From the NCBI GenBank assembly GCA_028293125.1, contig JAQGPJ010000105.1:1-64000 (forward strand): DNA of 64,000 bases, written 5' to 3'. A model generated the notes under the pieces. That model was not told the DNA's origin, made no database searches, and saw only the letters and a program-made list of their open reading frames with translations. The stretch's first letter is position 1, and each line of letters opens with the position of its first letter. Shown in pieces: positions 26,720 to 36,251 of the stretch. Made by a program: the position numbers and the translations under genes. This DNA is from Verrucomicrobiales bacterium (GTDB lineage: Bacteria; Verrucomicrobiota; Verrucomicrobiia; Verrucomicrobiales; V1-33).

Positions 26720-27184
26720 CTACTCCGCTGCCGGCTGGCGGGGGAGCAGGGTGATGCGCTTCAGACGGCCCGCATCCTCAGGGGACCATGAGCGGACGGT
26801 CGGGTGGTCCTTGAAGGCGTTGTGGACCAGACGGCGCTCGTAGGAGTTCATGGGATCCAGCTTCACCGGCTGGCCGCTGGCATGGACCTGCTCGGCCAGC
26901 TTGAGGATTTTGGAAAGGAAATGGTCAATCTCCCGCCGGCGGAAGTTCTCCACATCCAGCCGCACGCGCGGGGCGTCGGGATACTTGCGGCGCAGAAGCT
27001 TGTTCACGAGGTGCTGCAGGTCATCCAGCCGCTCTCCCTTGCGCCCGATGAGGGCATGGGGCTCGGAGGTCCGGACATGCAGGGAGGGCCCGGTGGGGTC
27101 CTCATCCATCTCGATGGTCACGGTGTAACCAAGGTGCCGGAGCATGATTTCGAGGATTTCGCGTGCGCTGTGGGCGGCGTTCAT
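26720..27184 (-). CDS. jag: Jag/KhpB-type KH-R3H RNA-binding protein
   Basis: From ATG 27184 the product is 154 residues: an N-terminal helix-strand unit, a KH domain with the loop LIGRKGERLDDLQHL, and a C-terminal R3H domain with MNSYERRLVHNAFKDH. Jag/KhpB binds RNA and affects cell division and envelope synthesis; it is conserved downstream of yidC. The Jag_N domain found in Gram-positive homologues is missing, so it is the short form. It is the last gene of the rpmH-rnpA-yidD-yidC-jag cluster. Confidence 0.92.
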   Translation of the reverse strand: MNAAHSAREILEIMLRHLGYTVTIEMDEDPTGPSLHVRTSEPHALIGRKGERLDDLQHLVNKLLRRKYPDAPRVRLDVENFRRREIDHFLSKILKLAEQVHASGQPVKLDPMNSYERRLVHNAFKDHPTVRSWSPEDAGRLKRITLLPRQPAAE

Positions 27185-27304
27185 GGCGTGTGGGGCGGAG
27201 AAAAAAGGGGATCGGGCGAACCGATGACAGGGACGGCCCTGCGGGGACAACCCTGCGGGGACGATAGCACTCTCCGCGCCGGTTGCAGCGCCGGATTTCC
27301 CCGG

Positions 27305-29143
27305 CTACTTGCCTTTTTTGAACACGCTTTTTCCGCCGCCCCCGGGGGCGGGGCGGCCGGCCTTGGCTTTCTGTTGGGCCTCGGCGGCGGCTTGGGCACG
27401 CTCCAGAAAGGAGGGGCGGCGGGCCACCTTCACCAGTTCCGGCTCCGGCCTGCGCTTGGCGATCCAAGTCTGGAGGATGGAGACCAGATTCTGCACGGAC
27501 CAGTAAAGCGCCAGGGCGCTGGCGGTCCCGTAGCAGAACCAGAGGAAGAACAGCGGCATGATCTTGAAGATTTTCTGCTGCATCTCCATCTGCGGATTGG
27601 TCTGCAGCGGCTGGGGGGCAACCTTCATCTGCAGATACATGGTGACCGCCATGACCAGCGGCAGAGGATTCAGCGGGAAGCCGGCGATGTGCGCCACGGT
27701 GTCCGGCAGGGACAGGTCCGGGACCCACAGGAAGGGATGGCCGCGCATCTCCACGGCATTCTGCATCATGCCGAAGTAACCGAGGAAGATGGGGAACTGG
27801 AGCAGCACCGGAAGACAGCCGCCGACGGGGTTCACTCCGTACTCGCGGTAGAGCTTCATGGTCTCCATGTTCATCTTCTGGGGATCGTCCGCATGCTTCT
27901 CCTTCAGCTGCTGCATCAGAGGTGCCAGCTTGGCCATGCGCTTCATGGAGTTGGTGGACTTGATCGACAGCGGCCAGATGACGATGCGGACCAGAATCGT
28001 GAGCATCACGATGGCCACCCCGAAGGAGGCCACCCAGCCGTGGAAGGTGTTGAGCAGCCAGAGGAAAAGATTGCTGAGGCTGCGGAACATGCCGTAGTGC
28101 ATGCCCTCCCGGCGGTCGCCGCCGAGATTGCTCAGCACGGTGCCGGAGCGGGGGCCGGTGTAGATCTGGCCGGACCAGGCGGCGGTGTTGCCGGGCTCGA
28201 GGGCGGTGCCGGGCATCTCCAGGGCGGTCTGCATGGCCCAGCCCTTCACATGCTGGCGCCCGGGATCATCGTGCTCCACCCAGACACGGCTGGACCATAG
28301 GTTGGTGAAACCGCCCTCCGCCACCGCCGCCGGGCTGATCATCAGGCTGTAATACTGATTGTGCAGGCCAGCCCACTTCAGGTTTTTCAGCTGCCGGGTC
28401 ATTTCCGGCACTGCGGCGCGGGAGTTGAAGCCGAGAAAGCTGGAGGCATCGAATTTGTCGGCATGGATCTCATCCGCGCTGCCGTCGGCATACCAGTCGC
28501 TGGCGATGGTTCTGCCCAGCTCCGTGCTGTGGACGGCCCCGATCACCCCGGCGAAAAGACCGTAGGAGCCCGCCAGCTTCTGGGTGCCGGTGTTGCGCAG
28601 GGTGACCTTCAGATTCCACAGATACCCCCAGCCATCGCCGGGTTTGCCGTCGGTCATGGTCCACTCCTTGGTGATCTCCACCCCGTTGGCGGTGGCGGTG
28701 TAGGTGATGGACCGGTCGGTGACCGCGCGGACCTGGTACACGGTGGTCTCACGGACACCGCCATTCTGAGTAAGGGCCCCGATGGGGGAGGAGGAATGAT
28801 CATTGAGCACCTGCTCGGTCCGGCCGGCATAAGGACCGGCGAGAATTTTCACCAGCTTGATGCCGCCGCCGGCACTGGTGAAGGTGGTGACCGTGGCCTC
28901 ATTTTTCAGCATGTTCTCCTGAACAGGGACTGCGGGCGTGCCATTGGCGGGCTCCACTGGAGTGGCTGGGGCCGGAACGGCGGGCGCAGTCGAAGCCGGC
29001 GCAGAGGTTCCCGGAACGGCGGCCGTCGTCTGGGTGGCAGGCACCGTAACCGGACGCGGCGCGGGTTTCTGCATGAAGATCGTATAAGCGAGGCCAAGGC
29101 CGCAGAGGAGAACGACTGCCTTTTCAAGGCTGGACATTTTCAT
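27305..29143 (-). CDS. yidC: Membrane protein insertase YidC
   Basis: The 612-residue product has the Gram-negative layout: an N-terminal transmembrane anchor (EKAVVLLCGLGLAYTIFM), a Pro/Ala/Thr-rich linker, a large periplasmic beta-sandwich (about 90-350), and the C-terminal insertase core with the hydrophilic-groove region (ILVRIVIWPLSIKSTNSMKR) and GGCLPVLLQFPIFLGYF. YidC inserts and folds inner-membrane proteins alone or with SecYEG. The C-terminus is basic, suited to ribosome binding. It lies 146 bases after yidD and 121 before jag. Confidence 0.97.
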   Translation of the reverse strand: MKMSSLEKAVVLLCGLGLAYTIFMQKPAPRPVTVPATQTTAAVPGTSAPASTAPAVPAPATPVEPANGTPAVPVQENMLKNEATVTTFTSAGGGIKLVKILAGPYAGRTEQVLNDHSSSPIGALTQNGGVRETTVYQVRAVTDRSITYTATANGVEITKEWTMTDGKPGDGWGYLWNLKVTLRNTGTQKLAGSYGLFAGVIGAVHSTELGRTIASDWYADGSADEIHADKFDASSFLGFNSRAAVPEMTRQLKNLKWAGLHNQYYSLMISPAAVAEGGFTNLWSSRVWVEHDDPGRQHVKGWAMQTALEMPGTALEPGNTAAWSGQIYTGPRSGTVLSNLGGDRREGMHYGMFRSLSNLFLWLLNTFHGWVASFGVAIVMLTILVRIVIWPLSIKSTNSMKRMAKLAPLMQQLKEKHADDPQKMNMETMKLYREYGVNPVGGCLPVLLQFPIFLGYFGMMQNAVEMRGHPFLWVPDLSLPDTVAHIAGFPLNPLPLVMAVTMYLQMKVAPQPLQTNPQMEMQQKIFKIMPLFFLWFCYGTASALALYWSVQNLVSILQTWIAKRRPEPELVKVARRPSFLERAQAAAEAQQKAKAGRPAPGGGGKSVFKKGK

Positions 29144-29288
29144 AGATCAGGAAAATCGGGGAAAGGGGGAAGCCGGCGGCGGGCGAAAGGGGAAAGGAGG
29201 GTCGCTTTACGGTGGCCTGCGGGAAATGACAAATGGCAAAAAGCGGGAATGCGCCCGGCGGAAAAGCCTTCAGTCGGTGCGGGGAAAC

Positions 29289-29633
29289 CTAGGGGCCGGC
29301 AGCTGCCGGGGGAAGCTTCGGGGGCGGCGGGGATGGACAGCACGCGGAATGATCCTTGAAAAGTGGCGGCTGCGGTGTTTCCGCCGGGGTGTTTTCAGAG
29401 CGGCGGCCCGGCACCGGATCATGGCCATATCCCCCCCAGGGATGGCACCGGCCAATGCGGCGGATGCCCAGCCAGGATCCACGCAGAAAGCCGTGGGTCT
29501 CCAGCGCATCCAGAAAGTATTGGGAGCAGGTCGGCTGGTAACGGCAGCCGGCACCGGGTCCGGCCAGCCCGTGCAGCACCGGGGAGATCACCACCTGATA
29601 TACCCGGATCAGCCAACGGAGCACCCTTCTCAT
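29289..29633 (-). CDS. yidD: Membrane protein insertion efficiency factor YidD
   Basis: The first 75 residues are classical Yid[40 protein letters not shown] and [20 protein letters not shown], with conserved Cys residues and an amphipathic N-terminal helix. It assists YidC-dependent insertion at the inner membrane. The product, 114 residues, carries a Pro-rich C-terminal extension not usual in the family. Its ATG overlaps the rnpA stop as ATGA, indicating translational coupling. Confidence 0.95.
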   Translation of the reverse strand: MRRVLRWLIRVYQVVISPVLHGLAGPGAGCRYQPTCSQYFLDALETHGFLRGSWLGIRRIGRCHPWGGYGHDPVPGRRSENTPAETPQPPLFKDHSACCPSPPPPKLPPAAAGP

Positions 29634-30082
29634 GCCCCGGGGGACGGCGGTGTTCCGGGCGGCAGGAACGGCGGCCCCTGCGGCGCATCCGCAACAGGAG
29701 AGGGGGCTTTATCCCGGTTCACGGAAGCTTTCAAGGCCGGACCAAACAGTCCGGCCTTTCCTGCCAGGCGCAGCCAGTCCTGGCGCAGGGTTTCATACTC
29801 CGCGCGCACGGCGGAGTTCCGGGCGATGGTGACCACATCGCAGGTCAGCCCGATTTGGCAGGCGAACTCCCGGGCGATCATGCGCAGGCGGCGGCGCACC
29901 AGGTTCCGCTTCACGGCATTGCCCACCCGGCGGCTGGTCGTGAAGCCGAAATGGGCGTGCTTCCGGTCCGGGCGGGCACGCACCGCCACAATCAGGTGCC
30001 GCCCTGTCCACGAGCGGCCGGATTCACGCATTGCGGCGAAATCCGCCGAACGGCACAGGCGCTGGGCGCGTGGCAGGGCCAT
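29630..30082 (-). CDS. rnpA: Ribonuclease P protein component
   Basis: RnpA binds the RNase P RNA and helps position pre-tRNA 5' leaders. The 150-residue product shows the family RNR motif region [20 protein letters not shown] and [12 protein letters not shown]. The last 35 residues are Pro/Ala-rich and extend beyond the usual end; part of this extension overlaps the start of yidD by 4 bases. It is 62 bases downstream of rpmH. Confidence 0.94.
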   Translation of the reverse strand: MALPRAQRLCRSADFAAMRESGRSWTGRHLIVAVRARPDRKHAHFGFTTSRRVGNAVKRNLVRRRLRMIAREFACQIGLTCDVVTIARNSAVRAEYETLRQDWLRLAGKAGLFGPALKASVNRDKAPSPVADAPQGPPFLPPGTPPSPGA

Positions 30083-30144
30083 GAGGAAGCCGGGAATGGG
30101 AGCACACCCGGAAATCAGGAAAACGCGGAGGCGCCTTCCGGGTC

Positions 30145-30321
30145 CTAAGACTGGGTGTGGCGGGCGTACTGCACTTCAGCGCCCTTTGGCAGAAGGCGCT
30201 TGCGGCCTTTCTGGCGGCGGCGGGCGAGGCAGGCGCGGCCATTCTTAGTGGCCATGCGGGCGCGGAAACCGTGCTGGTTTTTACGGGTGCGCTTGGAGGC
30301 TTGATACGTGCGTTTGGACAT
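30145..30321 (-). CDS. rpmH: 50S ribosomal protein L34
   Basis: The 58-residue basic protein starts [20 protein letters not shown] and continues with [19 protein letters not shown], the L34 signature. ATG 30321 is chosen; the open frame continues upstream but L34 always starts here. C-terminal [10 protein letters not shown] makes it slightly longer than the common 44-46 residues. It heads the conserved cluster with rnpA. Confidence 0.96.
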   Translation of the reverse strand: MSKRTYQASKRTRKNQHGFRARMATKNGRACLARRRQKGRKRLLPKGAEVQYARHTQS

Positions 30322-30422
30322 GACGGGTGTAGGTTGAAAGTGAAAGTGCGGGGGAAACGGGCCTGTCCGGTCAGCCATTCCATGAGACCACGGAATGCCA
30401 GCGCTGACGGAAGCGGGCGCGC

Positions 30423-30450
30423 AAACTAGGTTCTGCCCGCCCGTTGTCAA
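30423..30450 (-). promoter_or_regulatory. Sigma70-type promoter of rpmH
   Basis: On the minus strand TTGACA is followed after 16 bases by TAGTTT. The predicted start near 30416 leaves a leader of about 95 bases before the rpmH ATG. Confidence 0.5.
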
Positions 30451-30550
30451 CCGGCGAAAGGATTTCCCTTTCCGTCTCCCGGGTTTTTCAGCGGCGGCGG
30501 ACGTTTTGGGACCCGGACCGTCGGATTTTTTGGAAGACTGCGTTCTTTAT

Positions 30551-30600
30551 TTGCCAATAACTGGCATTTGCTTGTGTTTATGAACAGTATAAACTGGCAA
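30551..30600. repeat. TTGCCA/TGGCA repeats
   Basis: TTGCCA-ATAAC-TGGCA forms a short palindrome at 30551-30566 and a further TGGCAA lies at 30595-30600. The spacing and AT-rich context suit a repressor or activator site between divergent genes, but no regulator is identified. Confidence 0.3.
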
Positions 30601-30715
30601 AATGCGTGTGCATTTGAAAACCCTCCTGCGGATTGCATGGAAAGATTACAAATGACAAAAACGTTAAAATCCTTAACTGTTTGTAAATCAATATCTTAAG
30701 TCAAATTCTCCCTGC

Positions 30716-30730
30716 TGGCTTGGATTGTGC
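30716..30730 (+). promoter_or_regulatory. Weak sigma54-like promoter
   Basis: TGGCTTG-GATT-GTGC keeps the invariant GG and GC 12 bases apart but misses two bases of the -24 box and one of the -12 box. A start near 30742 would leave a 40-base leader for the lipoprotein gene. Confidence 0.25.
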
Positions 30731-30781
30731 GGAGGTTAAATTCCATCTCCCCCCAAGGAAACTCAAACCACACCATCCATT

Positions 30782-30982
30782 ATGAAACTCTCCCGATTTG
30801 TCCCCGCCGTTCTCGCTCTCGGTGCCGGCCTTTTTGCCAGCTGCACCACTGTGGTGGAAAAGCCCGCACCCACCACTGAAGTCCGCACCCGGCACACCCA
30901 GAGCAGCACGACCTATCCGGTCAGCCCCATGACCCCCGCCATGTCCACCAGCACGGAAACCCGCTCCGTGCGGGCCGAATAG
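30782..30982 (+). CDS. Small lipoprotein
   Basis: The 66-residue product has a type II signal peptide: MKLSRFVPAVLALGAG followed by LFASC with the lipidated Cys at residue 21. The mature part is short and Thr/Ser-rich with no charged core, so it is probably an envelope lipoprotein of unknown role. Two terminators follow directly. A weak sigma54-like element (TGGC at 30716, GTGC at 30727) lies upstream at the right spacing. Confidence 0.75.
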   Translation: MKLSRFVPAVLALGAGLFASCTTVVEKPAPTTEVRTRHTQSSTTYPVSPMTPAMSTSTETRSVRAE

Positions 30983-31000
30983 CCTCAGCGGACAGAAAGA

Positions 31001-31043
31001 CGGAAAGGCGCCTGTCCCTGTCCAAGCCTTTCCGCCACTTTTT
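31001..31043 (+). terminator. Intrinsic terminator after the lipoprotein gene
   Basis: CGGAAAGGC pairs with GCCTTTCCG (9 bp, 16-base loop), followed by CCAC and five T. It begins 18 bases after the lipoprotein stop. Confidence 0.8.
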
Positions 31044-31056
31044 GTTCAACCCCCGG

Positions 31057-31092
31057 AGAGGGCAGCTGCCTTGTGGCACTGCCCTCTTTTTT
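31057..31092 (+). terminator. Second tandem terminator
   Basis: AGAGGGCAG pairs with CTGCCCTCT (9 bp) and is followed by a run of T. It backs up the terminator just before it; the pair insulates the lipoprotein from the convergent large gene. Confidence 0.8.
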
Positions 31093-31190
31093 CGTCTGTG
31101 ATTCCCAGTGTCCTGAATGCCGCGACACAGGGCACCTGCCATGTATTGGAGACAACCTTGGCAGTCTGCACCGGTGCGGGTGTCATAAAT

Positions 31191-31225
31191 AAAAAAGCCC
31201 CTGCTCCGGGAACGGAACAGGGGCT
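31191..31225 (-). terminator. Terminator of the giant surface-protein gene
   Basis: On the minus strand AGCCCCTG pairs with CAGGGGCT (8 bp) and is followed by TTTTTTATTT. It lies 33 bases after the stop of the large LamG protein gene. Confidence 0.85.
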
Positions 31226-31257
31226 CGGAGAACAGCCATTGGGCGGCTGTTTAAAAA

Positions 31258-34200
31258 TCAGGGCACCAAACGGTAAAACCTGCGGCCCGCCGCGGGAGCC
31301 ACGTAGGGACTGACCGGTGACCCTGGCACATCCGTCCAGATCAGCAGATCGCCGGATTCCTGCAGTTTTCCTGCTCCGCTCCAAGTGATGGTCACATTGC
31401 CGTTGGCCACCACCGGCACATTCAGACCGACCAAGGGAATGACATTGTAACTGGAGAGGTAGGCACTTGGAATGGCCGGCAGCGAGGCGGCGGCAGTGGC
31501 GTCACCGGCCAAGCGCCAGGCAACCTGAACGTAATCGCCGCCTCCGCCCTCCTTCTGGAACGCCTCGATGTAATAGCTTTGACCGGCCACCAGTGCGATC
31601 GGGGATGAGGTCTCCGGCACGGTGTCGGAAGGCTCCAGGAATCCTCTGCAGCAACCGGTCACCAGAGCGATGGTGTCGGCATTGGCCGGATTGCTGTCCG
31701 GGCTGATCCTCAATTCGGATCCATCGTCGCTGTCGAGGAAGAAGGTGTATGCACCGCTGACCGTCGGAGTGACCCAGCCGTAGATGTGGGTGCCGTAATT
31801 GTCCCCCAGTCCCAGCGCCGCATATTCCGGATTATTCTTCAGATCCCCGCCGGTCAGTGCCTTGGTGCTGAAACTATCGAGCGATGCCGCATGTCCCACA
31901 CCGTCCGGAAACAGATCGGTGTTGTTGGTCAGGTCCTCCACGTTGTTTCCGGTTATTCCGGCATAGAAATAAGCGGCCAGCACTCCCGGCCGCACTGTCA
32001 AAGCGCTGAAGGGCGTGCTGTTGGGGCCAATGAGATTGTGGGCCGCGCGCTCATCCCTGATCCCGGAAACGCTCAGGCTGTAAACAGTCCCCGGCGTCAG
32101 AGGGGTAGGGAACACAAGATCCACCACTGACGGGATATTGGTCAGAACCACAGCGCTGGGGGTGATGCCGCCGCTGACCGTGTAGTTGCCCACCATGCTG
32201 GCAGTTTCCGGGGTCACCCACCGGTTGAATCCCACCCGCACCCGTCTCATGCTGCCGTCCGCAGTCACATAGGCGACGGCCGGCGGAGTGGTGTCCGCGG
32301 CCACCGTCACCACAGTGACAGAGGAGGTTTTATTGCCGAGGGGATTGGTGACCACCAACTGATACGAGCCGGCATCCAAGGCATTGCTTTGGCTGATGAC
32401 AAGGTTGGAGGAATTGAATCCCTGCGGATAATGCGCGCTGCCGTCCGGATTGGTGGAGGCCTCCAGCGGCACTCCGTCCTTGAGCCATTGGTAAGTGTTG
32501 GGAAACCCCGTGGCGGCGGCAGTGATGGTGATGGTGCCGGTCTCCACCGCGTTTACCGTGGCGGCGGGTTGCTCCGTGATCACTGAGGGAATCCAAGTGA
32601 TGCTCCAATGCTTCCTCAGCTGCTCCAGAGTGAGCGCTTTATTGTAAAAGGCGACCTCATCCAAGGTGCCGTTCCACGGAAGCTGTCCATTGAAGCGGCT
32701 TCCGAATTCCAGCTTCTGGGCGGAATTGGCCCGGAAGGGACCGCCGGTCATGGTATTCACGATAGCGCCGTTCACGTAAAACTGGAAGGTGTTCGATCCA
32801 TCCCAGGTGGCAGCGATATGGTCCCAGCGGCCGGCAGCCGGGGCGGGTCCGCCTCCCAGCCGGATAACCCCTTCTTCAAAGCCCACGTGCATTCCCCAGA
32901 ATTCACCGTCGAATCCCTGATAGAACACATAACCCGCGCGGCCGGTGTTACGGTTTTGACTGGCCAAAGGTGAGGTGCTGGGGGCTCCCGACACTCCCGG
33001 CTTCACCCAGCATTCGACCGTAAACGGCCCGCTGGGATTGAGGGTGGGGGTGTAGGGCACCTCCGCATTGCTCAACGGGGTGCCGGATGCCGGGAAATTC
33101 GCCGCGGCGTCCGGCGGGACAATATCCGGAACTCCGGCTATTCCGCGTTCCACGGTGGATGAATAAGTGCCGTCCAACCCGCCCGCGTAATCCTTCAGCA
33201 CGGTGGAGGTGTCATTCATTCTCCAGTAGGCGGAGGGGCCGTCCGCGAGGACGTAACTGGAATAGTTGTCCGGCGGCGCGGAGAAATTGACGGTGAAGGG
33301 ATCACTGGTGTCCGAACCCTGGGGATTGCTGACCGTCACCGTGTACTGTCCGGACATGGCGACTGTGGACTTGTCCAAAACCAGAGTGGGCGTGGTGGCG
33401 GTGGGGTTGCCTGCGATGTTGGCGCCGTTCAGTTTCCATTGATACGAGAGCGGGGCGGTGCCGGAGTTGGTGACCCGGAAGGAGGGAGCTCCTCCGGCCA
33501 GAACATTGGTGGTGCCGCCAGGCTGGCTGGTAATTTCCGGCGCGGTGACCGCCGTGCCGAATTTGAAACGGGTATTGTGAACCGCCATGGTGGTCGGCGA
33601 CAGACTGTCGCCGTAAATAGCGAGCTCATCGATGGTCCCCCGCCAAGGGCTCAGGGGGGCTCCATCGCCGTCCAGACCAGCGGAGCCGATATTCGCGGTC
33701 AGTCCGGGAACGGCTCCGAAGCTGGCAAGCAGCTTGGTTCCGAGTGATTCCCCATCGACGTAGGCAGTCACGGAATAGACAGGGCCCTCCGCCCCGGCGA
33801 CCGCCGAGAAAACAAAGCCCACATGGGCAAACCGGTTTTTGAGGGAAACCGGAACCGACCAGCTGACCGGCTGGGTCAATTGATCGTTGGTGCAGGAAAT
33901 CGATCCCCCGTCCAAGGACGCCCTCAGCTGGTAATAAGCAGAGCCTCCCTCCCCGATGGAGAAGAGAGTGGCCTGCCCCACATTGGCATCGGGCTTCAAG
34001 TAAACGATGGCTTCAACGGTTCCGGTGCCATCCGTGAATTCGTAAGCCGCATTGGGGGCAAGGGAAACCTGCCCTTTTCCCGTGAATCTCAGGGCTCTTT
34101 GTCCCAGCGATCTGTCTGTGCGGCCGTCATAGGTGACGATCCCGGCTGCCGTTCCGTTCTGAGCCGGATTTTTGACATTGCTGAGAGTGGTCCCGCTGTC

Positions 34201-35412
34201 GCCATCGACTGGGAAGAACGCCAGCAGGGACGCCTCCGCCTGAACCTCGGTTCGGTAAGCGTTTGTATCCGCTGTTTTTTGAGGAATGACCGTCAGCACA
34301 GCGCTGCCGCTGGTGACCGTGACCCCGTCGCTGGTGATATCCGCGCTGTAGCTGGCACCATTGTCAGTGGCGGCGACGGAGGGGAGAATCAGGTCCGCGG
34401 TGGTGGCCCCGGGCACAGCGGCTCCGCCCAATTTCCACTGAAAGGTGGCCGTTTCATCATAGGCGATACCGATTTCGAAGGGGGACGCCCCACCCTCCCA
34501 TACCGAAGTGGCGGCAGGCTGTGTCAAAATCTGGGGACCTGGCGCACGGGTCAGTAAATCAGATGGAAGGAACTTGCCGGCCTCAAAAGTGGAATACCGG
34601 ATTTCATCCATGTAGCCATGGAAGGGATTTGCTGTGTCATTGCCGCCCCCCACGTAGGCGGGACCCACGGATGCTTTGTCAAAGCTGAGAGGATCGCCGG
34701 TGGCCACTCCATTTATATAAAGCTGAAGCGATCCGGCATCATTCACTGCCGCCACATGGGTCCACTTGGTTTTTGGAACTGTGACCGGCTGTGTCTCCTG
34801 GGAATTTCCCGCCTCGAAAGTGACCAGCCGGAGTTCGATGAGCTCCGGGGTCAGAACGACCTCAGGATTCTCCGGATCATATTCGGCGGGAATATATCTT
34901 GTCCGGAATGCGATGCCGGTGCCGCCCGCATTGTTGCCGGTGCTGGCGAACTGGGAGTTGACATTGTTCCCCATGCTCCCAGTGCCGAGAGGCAGAATCC
35001 AAGCCTCCAATGCATAATTGACAGCGGGAAAGGTCCAAGGATCCTGCCACATGGCGGAGTTCACCCGTCCATTCGGGCCGAACAGAGTGGAGATGGTGCT
35101 GGTCGGACCGGCAGCGCCGCCAAGAGGTCCGCCAGCGGGAAATGGCACCAGCGCAAAATCCAAAGTGCCGGTGTTTCCCGTGGAGAAAGCCATGTTGAAG
35201 GTGCGGTTGTTGCCACTGGAATCCACATACGGACTATTGGCCTCGCCCCCCCGGATCCAGGAATAAGGGGTCACCGCCGCTGTGGCGGAACTCCCGGCAA
35301 GCACTGCGAACGCGACTGCCAAAGACGGAACTGCATATTTTTGAACAGTATTCAGTGAAGGGAGTTTGCTGAAACGCCTGCGCGATAAGGGTGTCGAATG
35401 GGCTGGTATCAT
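31258..35412 (-). CDS. Giant secreted LamG/Ig/PA14 surface protein
   Basis: The 1384-residue product starts at ATG 35412 with a basic N-terminus and a signal peptide (VPSLAVAFAVLAGSSATAA). Three concanavalin/LamG modules are visible (first near 60-285 with NYALEAWILPLGTGS; second near 385-640; third near 720-970 with GPFTVECWVKPG and KLEFGSRFNGQLPWNGTLDE), separated by Ig-like units (PTLVLDKSTVAMSGQYTVTV). Near 1070-1160 is a Big_5-like unit, then a PA14 domain (about 1170-1340; GAYTFFLDSDDGSELRI). PA14 and LamG domains bind glycans, so it is probably a polysaccharide-binding adhesin or cell-surface scaffold. The C-terminus is KLQESGDLLIWTDVPG... FYRLVP, a module shared with the phosphodiesterase at 50525. 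There is no LPXTG or PEP-CTERM anchor. Confidence 0.9.
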   Translation of the reverse strand: MIPAHSTPLSRRRFSKLPSLNTVQKYAVPSLAVAFAVLAGSSATAAVTPYSWIRGGEANSPYVDSSGNNRTFNMAFSTGNTGTLDFALVPFPAGGPLGGAAGPTSTISTLFGPNGRVNSAMWQDPWTFPAVNYALEAWILPLGTGSMGNNVNSQFASTGNNAGGTGIAFRTRYIPAEYDPENPEVVLTPELIELRLVTFEAGNSQETQPVTVPKTKWTHVAAVNDAGSLQLYINGVATGDPLSFDKASVGPAYVGGGNDTANPFHGYMDEIRYSTFEAGKFLPSDLLTRAPGPQILTQPAATSVWEGGASPFEIGIAYDETATFQWKLGGAAVPGATTADLILPSVAATDNGASYSADITSDGVTVTSGSAVLTVIPQKTADTNAYRTEVQAEASLLAFFPVDGDSGTTLSNVKNPAQNGTAAGIVTYDGRTDRSLGQRALRFTGKGQVSLAPNAAYEFTDGTGTVEAIVYLKPDANVGQATLFSIGEGGSAYYQLRASLDGGSISCTNDQLTQPVSWSVPVSLKNRFAHVGFVFSAVAGAEGPVYSVTAYVDGESLGTKLLASFGAVPGLTANIGSAGLDGDGAPLSPWRGTIDELAIYGDSLSPTTMAVHNTRFKFGTAVTAPEITSQPGGTTNVLAGGAPSFRVTNSGTAPLSYQWKLNGANIAGNPTATTPTLVLDKSTVAMSGQYTVTVSNPQGSDTSDPFTVNFSAPPDNYSSYVLADGPSAYWRMNDTSTVLKDYAGGLDGTYSSTVERGIAGVPDIVPPDAAANFPASGTPLSNAEVPYTPTLNPSGPFTVECWVKPGVSGAPSTSPLASQNRNTGRAGYVFYQGFDGEFWGMHVGFEEGVIRLGGGPAPAAGRWDHIAATWDGSNTFQFYVNGAIVNTMTGGPFRANSAQKLEFGSRFNGQLPWNGTLDEVAFYNKALTLEQLRKHWSITWIPSVITEQPAATVNAVETGTITITAAATGFPNTYQWLKDGVPLEASTNPDGSAHYPQGFNSSNLVISQSNALDAGSYQLVVTNPLGNKTSSVTVVTVAADTTPPAVAYVTADGSMRRVRVGFNRWVTPETASMVGNYTVSGGITPSAVVLTNIPSVVDLVFPTPLTPGTVYSLSVSGIRDERAAHNLIGPNSTPFSALTVRPGVLAAYFYAGITGNNVEDLTNNTDLFPDGVGHAASLDSFSTKALTGGDLKNNPEYAALGLGDNYGTHIYGWVTPTVSGAYTFFLDSDDGSELRISPDSNPANADTIALVTGCCRGFLEPSDTVPETSSPIALVAGQSYYIEAFQKEGGGGDYVQVAWRLAGDATAAASLPAIPSAYLSSYNVIPLVGLNVPVVANGNVTITWSGAGKLQESGDLLIWTDVPGSPVSPYVAPAAGRRFYRLVP

Positions 35413-35435
35413 AATTTTAGGGTGGCTGGTCAAAA

Positions 35436-35454
35436 CATGCCTCCGGCGGGCATG
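35436..35454. repeat. Hairpin in the leader of the giant gene
   Basis: CATGCC-TCCGGCG-GGCATG forms a perfect 6-bp stem 24 bases before the ATG of the giant surface protein. Its position in the leader could affect translation; alternatively it is an operator. Confidence 0.35.
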
Positions 35455-36251
35455 CCAAAAAACCAGGATAAAAACGCATCATTTTTGCGAATGCACCAAA
35501 CTTTGCACCGATCAGGAATAAAAGCCCGATTAATATTTTTCGAATCTTTAAAAAGCAGCATTTTAAAATTATTTCCCCGCTTCAGCAGACTGTTTGATTA
35601 TTAAAATCATCGGGATGCGCTCCAAGCGTGAAAATCAGCGCGGCGGAAGAGAGGCTTGGCGGGGGCCTGACTCACAAACGATGTCAAATTAATAATTCCG
35701 GTTGGCGCATTCGCATGAAAAATGTCACAGTGGAATGCTTCGGCCGTTGAGTGGAAAACACACTGTTGGATGAGTTTTTCCTGTCTTTCTGTCCCCTGAT
35801 TTGCCGGCCGAATGATTTTTCCATCGGGGACGGTGGACTGCTAATTCCATCCCTCTCCATCAGCGGCAGTCCTTCCCACGGATTCTTTGGCCATAATTAC
35901 CGTCCTTCCCGGCAATTGGAAAAAATGCTGCAGGGGGGATCCATGAACACAATGTCCTCAATTGATGGAGTCGCCACTTCTAAATCCAGGTAAGGTTTTG
36001 AGCTTTAATCTTTTTGCGACTGAAATATTCAAATGAGCGGTCCAGCCCCCGGAGGCAGGAATTTCTAACAGAATATTTTGCATTGTGCTCAAATTATTAT
36101 TGTAAATACCCCCTGTTCCGCAACCCGCGAAGAATGCGTGTTCTATATTATTTTATAGACAAATGCGTGCTCCCCGCCACGATTTCCACAAATACACCGC
36201 TTTCCGAAGCTGCAAACGGGTCGAATACTCAAGCGACGCTTTCATATGAAA
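35455..36251. other. Long AT-rich gap upstream of the giant gene
   Basis: The base composition is clearly lower in GC than the neighbours. Short open frames (for example 35751-35993 plus) show no family features and no ribosome-binding site. The left third is the probable promoter region of the giant gene; the right end borders the IS701-like relic, so the stretch may be partly imported or decayed element sequence. Confidence 0.5.

Larger units (their letters stand above)
30322..30781. other. AT-rich divergent promoter region of rpmH and the lipoprotein gene
   Basis: No gene is supported. The left part carries the rpmH promoter; the middle (30540-30620) is AT-rich with TTGCCA-ATAAC-TGGCA (30551-30566) and a further TGGCAAA copy, a possible operator set. 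No DnaA boxes of the TTATCCACA type were found, so there is no evidence for an origin here, although rpmH clusters often lie near one. Confidence 0.45.

Noticed and set aside
30322-30781. Replication origin near rpmH
   Set aside because: AT-rich but without DnaA boxes of the TTATCCACA type and without dnaA, dnaN or parAB nearby.
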